Assembly (NCBI GenBank): GCA_003008705.1
Contig: PDUO01000011.1
Coordinates: 735,956 to 799,955 of the forward strand
Source: Pezicula radicicola
Lineage: Eukaryota > Ascomycota > Leotiomycetes > Helotiales > Dermateaceae
DNA: 64,000 nucleotides
Direction of reading: 5' to 3'
In this document: positions 11,759-22,921 of the stretch, one piece after another
How the letters are laid out: each line of letters begins with the position of its first letter
Numbering within the stretch: position 1 is the first letter of the stretch
The notes under the pieces: generated by a model
Told to the model about the DNA's origin: nothing
Database searches by the model: none
Seen by the model: only the letters and a program-made list of their open reading frames with translations
Translations under genes and position numbers: made by a program

Positions 11759-13450
11759 CTAATGTGAAGGTATTGCTATTGATTGCGGACGCTCCATCTC
11801 ACAGAGTGGTGTCACCTTATCTGCTGCAAGCTCCTTCTCAACGATAGACGAAACCTCCGACCAACGCTGCAGAGTATCTGCTTCAGCATCGAATGAATAC
11901 AACCATCTGTTCTGCACTAAACGTCAGCATCACGGAAAAGAATACTTAATAAGGATTCAACTACTAACTCTCATCATGACATCTTCGGGTTTAATTTCTT
12001 CTCCTTCATCAACCTGTTTCAACGCATTATGCCATCGATCTCTCAAATCTTCACCATTAGTTTGCGATTGACGAACTCTGCCAAATCGAAGCTTCTCATA
12101 CACTCTCGTTGCAAGCGGGACTCTTTCCTTGCCAGCTAACTTAAGGCAGGTCGCGAGGACAGCTGCACTCTCAGTCGCTTGTGATGCACCTTGAGCACTA
12201 GTAGGTAGATGTGCATGACACGAATCTCCTAACAAAGCAATCTTGTTACTCTTACTAACCCAAGTACTAATAGGATCACGGTAACAAATTTTCCAATCAA
12301 GACACTCTTTCGTCTTCTCCACAGCAGCTGCAATTCTAGGATCAACATCAACAATGATCTTTCGAACTTCGTTCATGTCACCGGGTTGGAACCAAGATTC
12401 CTTGATATCTTCGGTGTCTTTGTGAGTTATGATCCAGTTGAATTCTTCGCCATCTCGAAGTGTGTTTTGAACGAGATGTACATCGTTTCCGATCCAGATG
12501 TTTACGCAGTCTTTGTGTACGAAGTCGGCACAGCGGGGATCCTTTTTTAATTCTTCTCCTTTGAAGTAGGCTCGGAAACAGGCATAGCCTGATGATTTTG
12601 GTTTGTCATCGAAACCGAGGACTATTTCGCGTGCTAGGGACTTGATACCTGTATATTATCAGTTTAATAGCTTTCGTTAGGAGTAACTTTACAAGGTTAT
12701 TACCATCAACAGCAACTATAACATCCGCCTCATGAACTTCTCCATTTTTCAAAGTTACAGAAGGCTTGTACTCATCATAAGCGACGACCTATTCAACATA
12801 AGCTAACTCAATCGTCTCCACAACATAAAAACTCACCTCACAACCCATCTTAACATCAATACCTATCTCAGCGACTCTCTTCAAGAAAACATCATGGTAA
12901 TCACCACGATGCCCAATATAACCAGCCATATCCATTAAAGGTTGCTGCGCCAAAACCTTTCCATCATGCCATCGTCTTATTTGCATCATCTCACTCTGGT
13001 TACCGATTGCTTTGACTTTATCTGTATCCATACCCCAGCGATCAAGTAGTTTTAACGCATTCTCCCCAAGACCTAGGGAATCGCCTAATCTTAGGAAGTG
13101 TCGAACTTTTTCAAATACTTGGACTGAGAATCCTGCGTTGTGCATTGCCATGGCGGCTTTGGAGATAGAGGGTTAGCTTCTTTCAGAGCAGTATTTCTTT
13201 AGTCGGGACAAGGAATTCCTTGAGGCTCTCTATCTACCTCGAATTCTCTATTATAGAGAGTGGGTGATCAAATATATGCTCTAGACTTGTGGTGAGAATA
13301 AAAGGAGCTTGTCTACATACTTGCACACCCACCAAGACCTGCACCGACAACAATCACTATTATCATGTTAGCATGCATTCTGCGCAGCACAGTAGGCATG
13401 GAAGTAGTGATACCCTTAAGAGGATCCCCGTGATCACTTGTTGAACTCAT
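11759..13450 (-). CDS. FAD-dependent aromatic-ring monooxygenase, salicylate-hydroxylase-like
   Basis: Group A flavoprotein monooxygenase that uses NAD(P)H and O2 to hydroxylate (often decarboxylate) an aromatic ring. Exons 13321-13450, 12837-13156, 12704-12788, 11969-12648 and 11759-11911 give 455 residues, normal for the family. Motifs: Rossmann GAGLGG followed about 20 residues on by the acidic end of strand 2 (QVFEK); the DG motif VIVAVDGIKS; and the FAD-ribityl GD motif ALLGDSCHAHLPTSAQGASQ. The C-terminal NRWLYSFDAEADT block is typical of salicylate-hydroxylase-like fungal enzymes. It is divergently paired with the VAO-like oxidase, so it likely acts on the same phenolic route. Its ring substrate is not determined. 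Confidence 0.9.
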
Positions 13451-13855
13451 TATTCTTAATCTATACTCTCAATATTGGTGGATTCGTTTCCGGTAGTCGC
13501 TGCAACCAATTTTTACATGCTCTTAAGTGTCTCTTGATGCAATAATGCTTGAAAGCCGAGAATACTTCTTCTCAAATACATAATAGAGAAACCAAAAGCC
13601 ATCACAGGGATAGATGTGGGGATGTTTGTCGAGGGGTAACATTAAGAATGACAGGTTGGGGTAACCCCGCACAGAGTATTCCCGATTCGTTAGGGGGTTG
13701 TCCGACTCGGGATTCCAACAGCCTCAATGTTATTGAACTACCCCACATGTTACTACATTTGTAAATTATATATCTCTACATTTATTCATCTTGTCATTTT
13801 ATCTAGTTCAGAATCTATAAACTGTCAATTTATAAGTATTTCTACAGCTCTCACA
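13451..13855. promoter_or_regulatory. Divergent promoter: FAD monooxygenase / VAO-like oxidase
   Basis: A 405-bp shared promoter. It holds an odd-centred palindrome GGGGTAACCCC (13658-13668) and an inverted repeat with arms TCCCGATTCG (13680-13689) and CGACTCGGGA (13703-13712) that match at 9 of 10 positions and carry CCG/CGG triplets. Such repeats are candidate sites for Zn2Cys6 regulators like the two encoded at 31.8-36.3 kb; the link is inference. Confidence 0.45.
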
Positions 13856-15799
13856 ATGACAATCAACTCATCCGAATCACCAATCCCTCGTCTCTCTTCA
13901 ACTTACAGCGGCGTTCCCGATCGTTTATCTAAAGAAGCAGATGAGGCAAAGGAGAAGCTCTATAGCAATAAAACACTACCAATGAGTGTTGCTCGGAAAC
14001 ATGATTTGCCACGTTTACCACCAGATGTCAGCAGAGACCAGTTTAACATTGCTATCAAGGAGCTTGAAGGTGCTTTAGGAATTAGAAATGTGGAAATAAA
14101 TGATAAACCACTTATTGATGGGTGGTATATGCAACATCCGTAAGCTGTTAATTTTTTCTTTCTAATCTCTTTAACTCAAAGTGGATACTCATATATATAG
14201 TAATACACATGATGCATTTCACATCGTCGACCAAGAAGAACTCGTGTGTTCAGCAATGGTATATCCAGGAAGCACAAAAGAAGTTCAAACTATCGTTCGT
14301 TGGGCAAACAAACATTCAATACCAATCTATCCTATTTCCATGGGTAGAAATGTTGGTTATGGTGGTTCTGCACCCCGTCTTCCTGGCTCGGTTGTAGTTG
14401 ATTTAGGTCATAGGATGAACAGGATTTTGAATATTGATGGTAGTAGTGCTTCTTGTTTGGTTGAGCCTGGTGTTTCATACTTTAAGCTGTATGAGGAGAT
14501 TCAGAAGACGGGACTACCGCTTTGGATAGATACTCCTGACCTTGGTGGTGGGAGTGTACTGGGAAATGCTATTGATAGAGGCGTTGGGTATGTAACTCAA
14601 GACGAAAACAACTAACTTGATAACAAAAAAACTATATACTGACTATTTCTAGATACACTCCCTATGGTGACCATTTCGCGAATCACTGTGGAATGGAAGT
14701 TGTCCTTCCAAATGGCGAACTTCTACGGACCGGTATGGGAGCTATGCCAGGAAAATCCGATGAAGATAATCCAACCTGGCAATGTTTTGCACCCGCCTAC
14801 GGCCCTTATTCAGATGGAATTTTCAGCCAGAGTAATTTTGGTATCGTAACCAAGATGGGATTTTGGCTGATGCCTGAAACTGGCCACCAATCCTACATGA
14901 TCACCTTCCAAAATGAAGACGATTTCGAACAGATAGTTGAGACCATCAGACCTCTAGCTCTCAAGAGAATTCTCGGTAATATTCCACAGCTAAGATCTGT
15001 CATTCAGGAACTGGCAGTCACCGGAAAACCAAAATCTCATTGGTTTAATGGGAAAGGTCCTATTCCAAAAGATGTCATTCGAACTCATGCCAAGGATATG
15101 CCCTGTGGTGATGTAGCTTGGTGTTTCTACGGGACTCAGTATGGGGATGAAGTAGCGATCAATGCTCAGCTTTCACTGATAAAGGCCGAATTTGCAAAGA
15201 TCAAAGGAAGTAAATTCCTACTTCCTACAGATGTTCCCAAAGATCACTATCTCCATTCGAGAACGCAAGTATGCAGTGGAGTCCCCGTTCTCCGAGAACT
15301 TGACTGGCTAAACTGGGTTCCAAACGCTGCACATCTCTTCTTCTCACCTATCACACCAACACGAGGAAAAGATGCTCGAATAGTTCACAACATCATTGCT
15401 CGTCTGCATAAGAAATGGGGTTTCGATAACTTCCCAACAATGTGTGTAGCTGGAAGAGAAATTCACTATATCGCCAACATTATCTATGATCGGTCTGACA
15501 AAGATCAAAAGTCTAGAGCTATTAATCTCATGCGAGAAATGATTGCAGAGACTGCGGCTGAAGGTTATGGCGAATATAGAACGCATTTGCTATTTGCGGA
15601 TCAGGTTGCTGCGACTTATAGTTGGAATAATGGGGCTTTGAGGACTTTTAATGAGACGTTGAAGGATGCTTTGGATCCGAATGGGATTTTGGCTCCTGGA
15701 AGGAATGGTATTTGGCCAAGAAAGTTTAGGGGGAAGGGGTGGGAGATCCTGGGAAGTCATGGCTTGGAGAGATATGAGCGCATTGAACCGAAATTGTAG
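13856..15799 (+). CDS. Vanillyl-alcohol-oxidase-like 4-phenol oxidase (FAD)
   Basis: Oxidises 4-substituted phenols (4-hydroxybenzyl alcohols, ethers or amines) to aldehydes or ketones with O2. Exons 13856-14139, 14201-14587 and 14653-15799 give 605 residues. The FAD_binding_4 domain includes the nucleotide-binding SMGRNVGYGGSAPRLPG; then come GNAIDRGVGYTPYGDH, the covalent-flavin histidine region GREIHYI, the substrate-pocket GYGEYRTHL, and the VAO-type C-terminus LDPNGILAPGRNGIWP. The start at 13856 is preferred over an upstream Met because the upstream residues have no family counterpart. The acceptor at 14200 was chosen because it restores HPNTHDAFHI in frame. Close relatives include fungal vanillyl-alcohol oxidase and eugenol oxidase; I cannot tell which substrate. 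Confidence 0.92.
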
Positions 15800-16142
15800 A
15801 GTACTAGAGAAGACTAAAGCCAATAAAGGTAAAGGAGAGGAAGATTTATGACTATACCTTTATTGAAGTTGTTTCAGGAAGTTTCTGGCAAATATTTATT
15901 GACAAGAAGCTAACACATTACCTACTTTTGGCAGACTTAGCTCTTACCTTGAATTATGCTAAGAAGTGAGAGGTTGTAACTACAACTTAGTTGAGTATCT
16001 TGCGGATAGACGAGCTACTTAGCATTAACTAGGGACTCTATTACATCATGATAAGTACCTACAATTATGTCTCCCGGTGAATAAGATATCTTGAGTAATC
16101 TAGACTGCGCATGTCATAAGTAATGACCCGATCTTACATTAT
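15800..16142. other. Intergenic between convergent genes
   Basis: 3' flanks of the VAO-like gene and the aminotransferase; no further feature seen. Confidence 0.6.
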
Positions 16143-17852
16143 TTACAAAGTCTCCGCCGGCAATGCACCAACAGGAATCCCTTCAATATCCCTCAAAACA
16201 CCAATAACAATATCAGCACCCCTCAACAATTCCTCCTTACTAATAGTCAAAGGCGGACAAATCCGTATCCTCCGTACACCAGCAGCACTAACAAGCACTC
16301 CTCTCTGCGCCAATAATGACGCTATTCTTCTTGGAGTGATCTTTGGTGCATTTTCATTTAGAACTATTGCCTGGAAAAGACCTGAGCCCATGAATTGGTT
16401 TACGTGCGGGAGATTAGCGGCTTTCAGTGTTGAGATTAGTAGTTCGCCCATTTCGTTGGCTCGAGCCGAGAGGTTTTCGTCAATGAGAACATCTAGTGCT
16501 GCTATGGCTGCTGCACAACCAATTGGATTCGCAGACATTGTCGAACCAATCCTATATTCTATTAGTTTCTTGTTGCTTTAAAAGCAGAAACAAACCCACT
16601 CGTAAGGTTCTAATAATCCAAACGTATTGTCATCTCCCATAACTCCCGAAAGCGGATATAATCCTGGAAATACTTAGTAAAAACTTGTCTATACTTTGTT
16701 GTTGAAGTAACAAACCTCCAGCTAAAGCCTTTCCTAAAACAACTAAATCAGGCCTCACACCCTCTCTTAAATGACAAAGATTTGCACCTGTTCTACCGAG
16801 ACCGGTCTGGATCTCGTCTGTAATAAACAGGACGTTGTACTTTTTACAAAGCTCTGAAACCTGTTTCAAGTACCCCGTAGGTGGTGCTATTATGCTGTTG
16901 GCAAAAATTAGCACATGGCTCTGTTAAACTTTGCTAGAAGACGATAAAAATATAAAGTCCAAAAGATCTTACCCAGCAGAACCTTGAATAGGTTCAATCA
17001 TAAAAGCGGCAATAACAGCTCCATCAACCTCAAGAGCAGCTTCCAAATCCTCGATCACACCAAACCGTACCACTTTCCCGGAAGGTGATGTAGATCCAAC
17101 GTTCGGTACAAATGGACCAAAAACTAATCACGATTAGCAACAAAAGTAAATTTTGCGAAATAGGTAGAGAACAACATACGATGACTCTTCTTGCTCGACA
17201 TAGATTGAGTACTAATAGTAACACCATGATAACAAGCAGTAGCAGTAAGAATATGACACTGGCCATCCGGAATCTTCTTAGCCAAATAGCCCCATTTCCT
17301 CGCGATTTTGACCGCAGCATCAGCAGCTTCACCACCACTTGTCAAGGCAACGAATTTATCGTAGCCAAATATCTATGTTTTCATGATAAGCAGATGATCG
17401 CTCCTTTCACCCATAAAGTCATCAAAAAAAATTAAAAAATAAAAGAGAAAATGAGGGAAGGGGAACTTGGGGCGTTGTATTGACGAACAAACCTCATGTA
17501 ATTTCTTAGCAAGTTTCCCATAGTAAGGACTATGAAATGGAAGATTCACAACAGCACCAGCATTCATGACTTCGGATGCAGCAGCTATGATCTTCGGATG
17601 TCCATGTCCCATATTCACAACTGAGTACATAGATAGAAAATCAATATATTCTTTTCCATCGACATCCCAAGCTTTTGCTCCTTGTACTCTCGTAAGTGCT
17701 AACTATCAGATTAAAAGGCATTGTTAGCTTCTGTTTCCTTTCCTCGAAAGGAGAACACTTACAGGATATGGAGCAAAACCTCCGCCGACATAATTCGTGT
17801 AATCATCGACTACTTCCTGCGTCTTTTCGCTGAGTGTATATGATTCTATCAT
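16143..17852 (-). CDS. Class III PLP aminotransferase, ornithine-aminotransferase-like
   Basis: Transfers an omega-amino group (from ornithine or a related diamine/amino acid) to 2-oxoglutarate. Seven exons (17763-17852, 17493-17702, 17180-17372, 16973-17123, 16716-16894, 16600-16663, 16143-16551) sum to 432 codons, the length of fungal ornithine aminotransferases. Motifs: [10 protein letters not shown]; cofactor phosphate loop [24 protein letters not shown] with the PLP-ring aspartate; Schiff-base lysine in [10 protein letters not shown]; and [14 protein letters not shown]. The sixth intron was placed with donor at 16599 and acceptor at 16552, because that alone gives the conserved [10 protein letters not shown]. 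Sitting inside the cluster and divergent from an aldo-keto reductase, it is probably a paralogue specialised for the pathway rather than the housekeeping arginine-catabolic enzyme (inference). Confidence 0.88.
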
Positions 17853-18175
17853 CTTGGTAGATTGAGTTTGTTTTGGTTACCAGATGGATGGATATATGCC
17901 AAGATAGGTCAGTATCGTGTGGGTGGTGAAGATATATGGAATCCCCATGTCGGCTGGCTTCCATCCCACTCTTACTTAACTGCGGACAACGCCGAGACTC
18001 GCGGCTCTTTTATCTATTGGTTCCCGATAGTGCTGTATTAACGACCTGACTAGTAAAAACCTAAGAAGCTTAACAGATTTTAGAAAGGTATAAAACTCCA
18101 GAACGTTGAGTTTGAATTTGTTTTCGAAAGATATATTGAGGGTATTGTGTTGTGTCGCTTAGCAAAATATTCATT
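17853..18175. promoter_or_regulatory. Divergent promoter: aminotransferase / aldo-keto reductase
   Basis: A 323-bp shared promoter. At 17983-17994 there is a CGG-N6-CCG pair, the spacing recognised by Ppr1-type Zn2Cys6 dimers. One such site is expected by chance every 4 kb, so on its own it is weak. Confidence 0.4.
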
Positions 18176-19264
18176 ATGGCTGTTACACGCTCTTTCAAGT
18201 TGAATACTGGAGCCGAGATGCCTGCTATTGGGCTTGGCACCTGGCAATCAACTGACCAGGAAGGTTTCAATGGTATGTCTCTTCACTTTCACCTCTGAAA
18301 TCTTCTTTGATTTATATATCGTTCTTACTTTACTGAAATCTCTTAGCTGTCAAGACTGCCATCCAAGCTGGATATCGACATATCGACATGGCCTGGCGGT
18401 ATGGGTAAGAATTTTCTCCAACAAACCCCCACAAAATTCACTAAATAATTAAATAATAGGAATGAGAAAGCTATGGGAGATGGAATTAGAGCTTCAGGGG
18501 TTCCTCGTAGTGAGCTGTTCTTAGTTGATAAGATGTGGCAGACATATCACAGCCGCGCTCAAGAAGCGTTGGACACAAGTCTCGAAGCGTTAGGTGTCGA
18601 ATACCTTGATCTCTGGCTCATGCACTGGTAAGTAATCTCATGACCTCCACTCTCCTCAAAACTCATAAACTATAGGCCTCTCTCATTCAACCCCAAAGGA
18701 AACGACCCTGGAGTTCCCAAACTCCCAGACGGAACTCGAGATCTAGAAGCAAATTGGGATTTTCTAAAAACCTGGCAAAGCATGGAATCAATTCTCGCTT
18801 CTTCCCCACACAAAGTAAAAGCCATCGGCGTCAGCAATTTCAGTACCTATAACCTCTCCAAACTCCTCGAAATCGCAAAAGTCATACCAGCAGTAAATCA
18901 AGTTGAATTACATCCCTCATTACCCCAAGAAAAACTCTCCGCATTCTGTAAAGAAAATGGTATTCAACTGGTTGCACATTCTCCACTGGGAAGTCCAGAG
19001 AGTAAATTATTGACGGATGAGACTTTGCTTGGGATTGCTGAGAAACATGGGAAGACGGCTGCTCAATGTTTGATTTCTTGGGGTGTACAGAAGGGATGGG
19101 CTGTTTTACCGAAGAGTTCTTCACCGGTTAGGATTGTGAGTAATTTGGAGACTTTTGTCTTGGATGAGGAGGAGATGGAGGTTATCGATCGGATTGGGAA
19201 GGTTAATCCGAAGAGATATGTAGCTCCGGCTTGGGCTTTTGATATTTGGCATGATGATGAATGA
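18176..19264 (+). CDS. Aldo-keto reductase
   Basis: NADPH-dependent reductase of carbonyl compounds. Exons 18176-18272, 18347-18404, 18460-18627 and 18676-19264 give 303 residues, typical of the AKR (beta/alpha)8 barrel. The catalytic tetrad is intact: Asp and Tyr in HIDMAWRYGNE, Lys in LFLVDKMW, His in LMHW. The cofactor loop PKSSSPVRIVSN is present near the C-terminus. The strand-2 segment HIDMAWRYG differs from the usual HIDTAxxYG. It could reduce the aldehyde formed by the aminotransferase encoded on the other side of its promoter (inference). Confidence 0.92.
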
Positions 19265-19439
19265 GATTGGAGTGAATTACAAAAACTTAGCGAGTTCTAG
19301 TCACTTCACAGATGAGAAAGAAGTGGCTTGGTAGGAACTAAAAAGTATTGATACGTATGATTTGAAAGAAATGCTCGCTTTGCAACACGGCATAACATAT
19401 TGTTCAAAGTATTCATTCACTCATTACTATCTCTAGGCT

Positions 19440-21037
19440 CTACAGTTTAGCAGTAGGTGGTTCCGTCGTTGCCAACCCATCTAAAATATCATTCTTCTTG
19501 CTCTGTAATCGCTCAACTGTTGGTTTGAAGAGCTTCGGTATACCCGTATCCTCAAACTTAGCATCATCTCTTAACATCTTCGCAATACCCTTTGCAGATA
19601 GAAAGATCAATGGCATTCCATGTCCGGAAAATCCAGCAATGATGAGCTGGCCGGGCTTTTCTGGCATGTAGCCTACGTAAGGCATGTAATCTGAGCTGTA
19701 CCCCATGACTATAATCGCTTAAGGTTAGCGAATTTAACTTGTTGAAGAAGAGACTACACTTACTTCCTGTCCAAACTTTGTCAGTATATGCTTCGCTATC
19801 TTCCCAGCCTGTAAATTGCCTCTGCATCAGACCATCAAAGTAGTGTGCAGCTGGAGTAATGAGCTGACTATCATCCGTAATGCCATACCACCATTCCTTA
19901 TTATGCCAAAACTCTCCCTTGGCACCCCCAACGACAATACTTCCATCGGGCCTGGGAATGAGATAATCATAGAGACCAAACCCATAGCGAAGACTATAAG
20001 TCTGTGGGAGATGAGGTGAGGGTTTGTGAGCTGGTGTAACAATTCGACTACATATTCCTCTGACAGGTACGATCTTGTGAGCAAATTGCGGAGCAATACC
20101 AGCTGTATAAGCATTTGATGCGAAGACGAGTTTCTTCGTCTTAATTGATCCTCTGTCAGTTGTGACCGTCCATCTTCCTTGTTCATCCTGGGTTTCTGAC
20201 ACTGAAGTGACTGGAGTTGTAGTTTGGAGATTCACTCCTTTTTTTACGACGAGGTTGAGTAGATGCATTACAAGCTTGTATGGCCATACGTGACCAGCAG
20301 TGTATGAGAAACCACACTTTGCTCCCTTTGCTCCGGTAACCTGTGACCAATTAGCCGAGAGCTCTGAGTAGACCTTTTCTTTAAGAATTCAACTTACCCT
20401 TTCGGCGCTCTTCTTATCAATGAAATGGACATCACGCAAAGCAGCTGTGTTTGTTCCCAACTTCACAAGCTCTCGATAAGCCGCCTCAACTTCTAAAGCA
20501 TACGCCTCATCAAGATATACATCTACAGCCCTAGTCAAGTGGAAGTCGCAGTCGATGTTTTCTTTCTCAACTAAGTCCTTGACTGCTGGAATATTGGCTG
20601 ATTCAAACTCTGCGAATTCTGCTGCATTTTGTGCCCCTAGCTACATTAATATCTGAAAGTTGCCCATAAAGAGTTAAGCTTACCATATTTTTGAGAGTAC
20701 TTTAAGATGTTGAAGTAGAGATCGGGTTTAAGATGTCCACCTAGAATGCTTCTTAGAATAGTACTAAAGAATGAGAAGGCTACCCACCATTGCGTCCCGT
20801 AGCTCCAGAACATGCCTCCCTTGCTTCTAGAATTACAACCGATGGAGGAGAAGGGTTATCATCAAGAAGCTGATATGCTGTACTGGCTCCAGCATATCCG
20901 GCTCCAATGATTAAAACATCACACTCTTTAGGCAACTCTTCAGTTGACCTATGACTATCTAACTTGTCCAACTCCGTCCGCCAGAAAGGCAATGTTGAGG
21001 TGGGATGTGGAAAAGGCTTAGTCAGAGGAGAAGACAT
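19440..21037 (-). CDS. FAD-dependent oxidoreductase of the DAO family
   Basis: Flavin amine/amino-acid oxidase fold (D-amino-acid-oxidase superfamily). Exons 20788-21037, 20684-20740, 20398-20636, 19764-20340 and 19440-19708 give 463 residues. The N-terminal dinucleotide fold is VLIIGAGYAGASTAYQLL, followed by the ACSGATGRNGG that lies near the isoalloxazine in this family. A C-terminal GFSGHGMPLIFLSAKGIA closes the FAD site. Fungal relatives are usually annotated only as FAD-dependent oxidoreductases, and some bacterial relatives oxidise gamma-glutamylputrescine. No signal peptide. Given the neighbouring aminotransferase and dehydrogenases, oxidation of a C-N bond in the pathway substrate is the best guess. 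Confidence 0.9.
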
Positions 21038-21620
21038 GTTGGAAAATGGTATAATTTGATAGCTATTGTCTCCAGTCTCTCTTCGGGTGGCTTTTCTTAT
21101 GTTTGTTTAGCCCGAAAACGCTATTGACCATCGCAAAAGCCCGCATCTAGAAAGCGAGGAACGTGGATTCGCCGGCGGTCTTCTAATCATGAATTGATGC
21201 TATTTTCGGTTTGCCGCTACATGAGGCAGTTTGGCCGTCAGTTTCTGGACCTTGATGGGTACTTTCTTTTGGGAAGAGTGGGAGAAGTGAGACTTGAAGT
21301 GAAAGTGGGATCGGAACTTCCGTCCTTGGCGAAAGCCAAAAAGGGGGTAGCTCGCTAAACCCCGCCGGCTTTGACTTCTTCCTAACATAGAGGACCAAAG
21401 GTCTTACGAACTATGCAAAGGAAAGGAGAGCCTTCACTGCTCACTTGATTAATTGGACTGTCTTGCAAAGTTCAAATTCACTATTGCTACTAGTATGACG
21501 AAGTGAAAGCCAAGCACAACATGCCTAAAAGTAGGTGGAGTAAAATCACCATGTCAACACTCAACGACTCATGTATTTCAAAACAACATGTATACAGAAA
21601 ACTTAATTAGAGAGCTATAA
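21038..21620. promoter_or_regulatory. Upstream region of the DAO-family oxidoreductase
   Basis: A 583-bp gap between the DAO start and the 3' end of the dehalogenase-like gene. It is richer in CGG/CCG than its surroundings, with CGG-N4-CCG at 21207-21216. The ORF at 21183-21398 has no domain and was not called. Confidence 0.4.
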
Positions 21621-22474
21621 TTATTTCGATGAGTAAGCAATGATCTTATCAGCCATCTCAGGGAGAGTATCCGCCATAACCTCAATCTCTCCAAAAATCT
21701 GTGTACATGGTTCTTTCTCCCAGACGCCACACCAAGCTCCCTTAAACCTGAAAAATCAACCACAATTAGCACAAAGTACCGAAATGAAATGTTACTGTTC
21801 AACATACCCGTTCCGTGCTGCAGCACTAGCATCCCACATATGAGCAGCAGCAAACCAAGCCTCCTCGCCATTAAACTTCTCAAGTAAAGGAGTATATGCT
21901 CCTGGTGCTGGCTTTCCAATACCAAGAGTATCGCAAGACACAAAGTTATCCAAAGTCATCTCAATACCGTTAGAGGTAAAGTACCCCATAACTCTAGGAG
22001 TATCTCCAGCTGTCAATGCCCAAACGGTATATCCAGCAGCTCTCAACTTTGCAAAGCATTCAGCGATTCCTGGTCTCGCTTTCAACTTTCTGTACTCTTG
22101 TGTGATGAATTCGGCATCTTCGTCGGTAGCGAACTTGCGAGGTTCCTCGATTCCTGCCATCCACAGCATTCGGTAGAAGAGCGGCTTGAAACAGTCCCAG
22201 AACTTCACGTATTTACCAGACATACTGAGGTATGTGTCTAAGAGTATGTCAGTTAGAGACTCATGTATTTTAGTTTCTGGAACTAGATCTCTAGCTTGTT
22301 GACCTTACATTCTCGTTCTGAGGCTTCCATCCAGGCAAAACCCAGTAGTTTGGGCTTAATACCTTCAGCTCTCAGTTTGTCACCCAATCTGATATCGATA
22401 GCTTCGAAGAAGTGATCATAAGAGACACAGGTTCCGACAACGTCGAAGACGACATGCTTTTTGACTGCTGACAT
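21621..22474 (-). CDS. Haloacid-dehalogenase-like hydrolase (type II 2-HAD family)
   Basis: Small HAD-superfamily hydrolase. Exons 22309-22474, 21808-22237 and 21621-21747 give 240 residues, right for L-2-haloacid dehalogenase relatives. The nucleophile aspartate is in VVFDVVGTCVSYD, and the lysine/tyrosine pair is in GIGKPAPGAY. Two positions differ from true L-2-haloacid dehalogenases: ALSNG is ALTAGD, and the SSNAWD loop is AAHMWD (Asn to His). So it may not cleave C-halogen bonds, and a phosphatase or other acyl-phosphate-type role is possible. It is divergently paired with the short-chain dehydrogenase. The intron 1 acceptor was chosen to give REYTYLSMSG. Confidence 0.88.
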
Positions 22475-22921
22475 GGTTGCTTGAAATATTACCTTCCTAG
22501 AACTTGATAATTTGGGAAGATTTGTTTCAACAATATCAAGATAGTTGAGAACTCCTTTTGAATGACACTGAGACTGAGCGATATAGGAATCCTCAATCTC
22601 TATCACGGCCGTTGTCTTCGGCGGGAAACTCGTCCTGCATGACCCCTCAATTAGCGGCGGGCATGGAGGGGAAACCTTGCTATCGCTATCGGGCACTGTC
22701 CTGTGGCTCGGAAGTTCCCCTGAAATCATCGCTAGTTCTCACTGCGAGGCCCTATTTTGTCGGAGTACTCCGGATGCCCCTCATTCCGATAAGGATATTC
22801 TGTCGCCGAGGTCAACAAACTCGGGGCTTTGTAAACAAGAAAGAAGAAGGGGGAGGATGGCTTATGGTTTTGAGAATATGTGTCTTGTGTTCTTGCTTTG
22901 AGATTGGACAATAGCACCGAG
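22475..22921. promoter_or_regulatory. Divergent promoter: HAD-like / short-chain dehydrogenase
   Basis: A 447-bp shared promoter carrying a perfect 12-bp palindrome CGGAGTACTCCG (22761-22772). This is a CGG-N6-CCG inverted pair and a classic Zn2Cys6 dimer half-site arrangement. Confidence 0.5.

Noticed and set aside
13489..13498. Ten bases shared with the permease/amidohydrolase promoter near 27354 (TCCGGTAGTC)
   Set aside because: A single 10-base match between two long regions is not enough to call a regulatory motif; recorded only as a note.
15344..15823. Minus-strand frames opposite the VAO-like gene
   Set aside because: Antisense shadows; no domain, and no splice pattern is needed to explain them.
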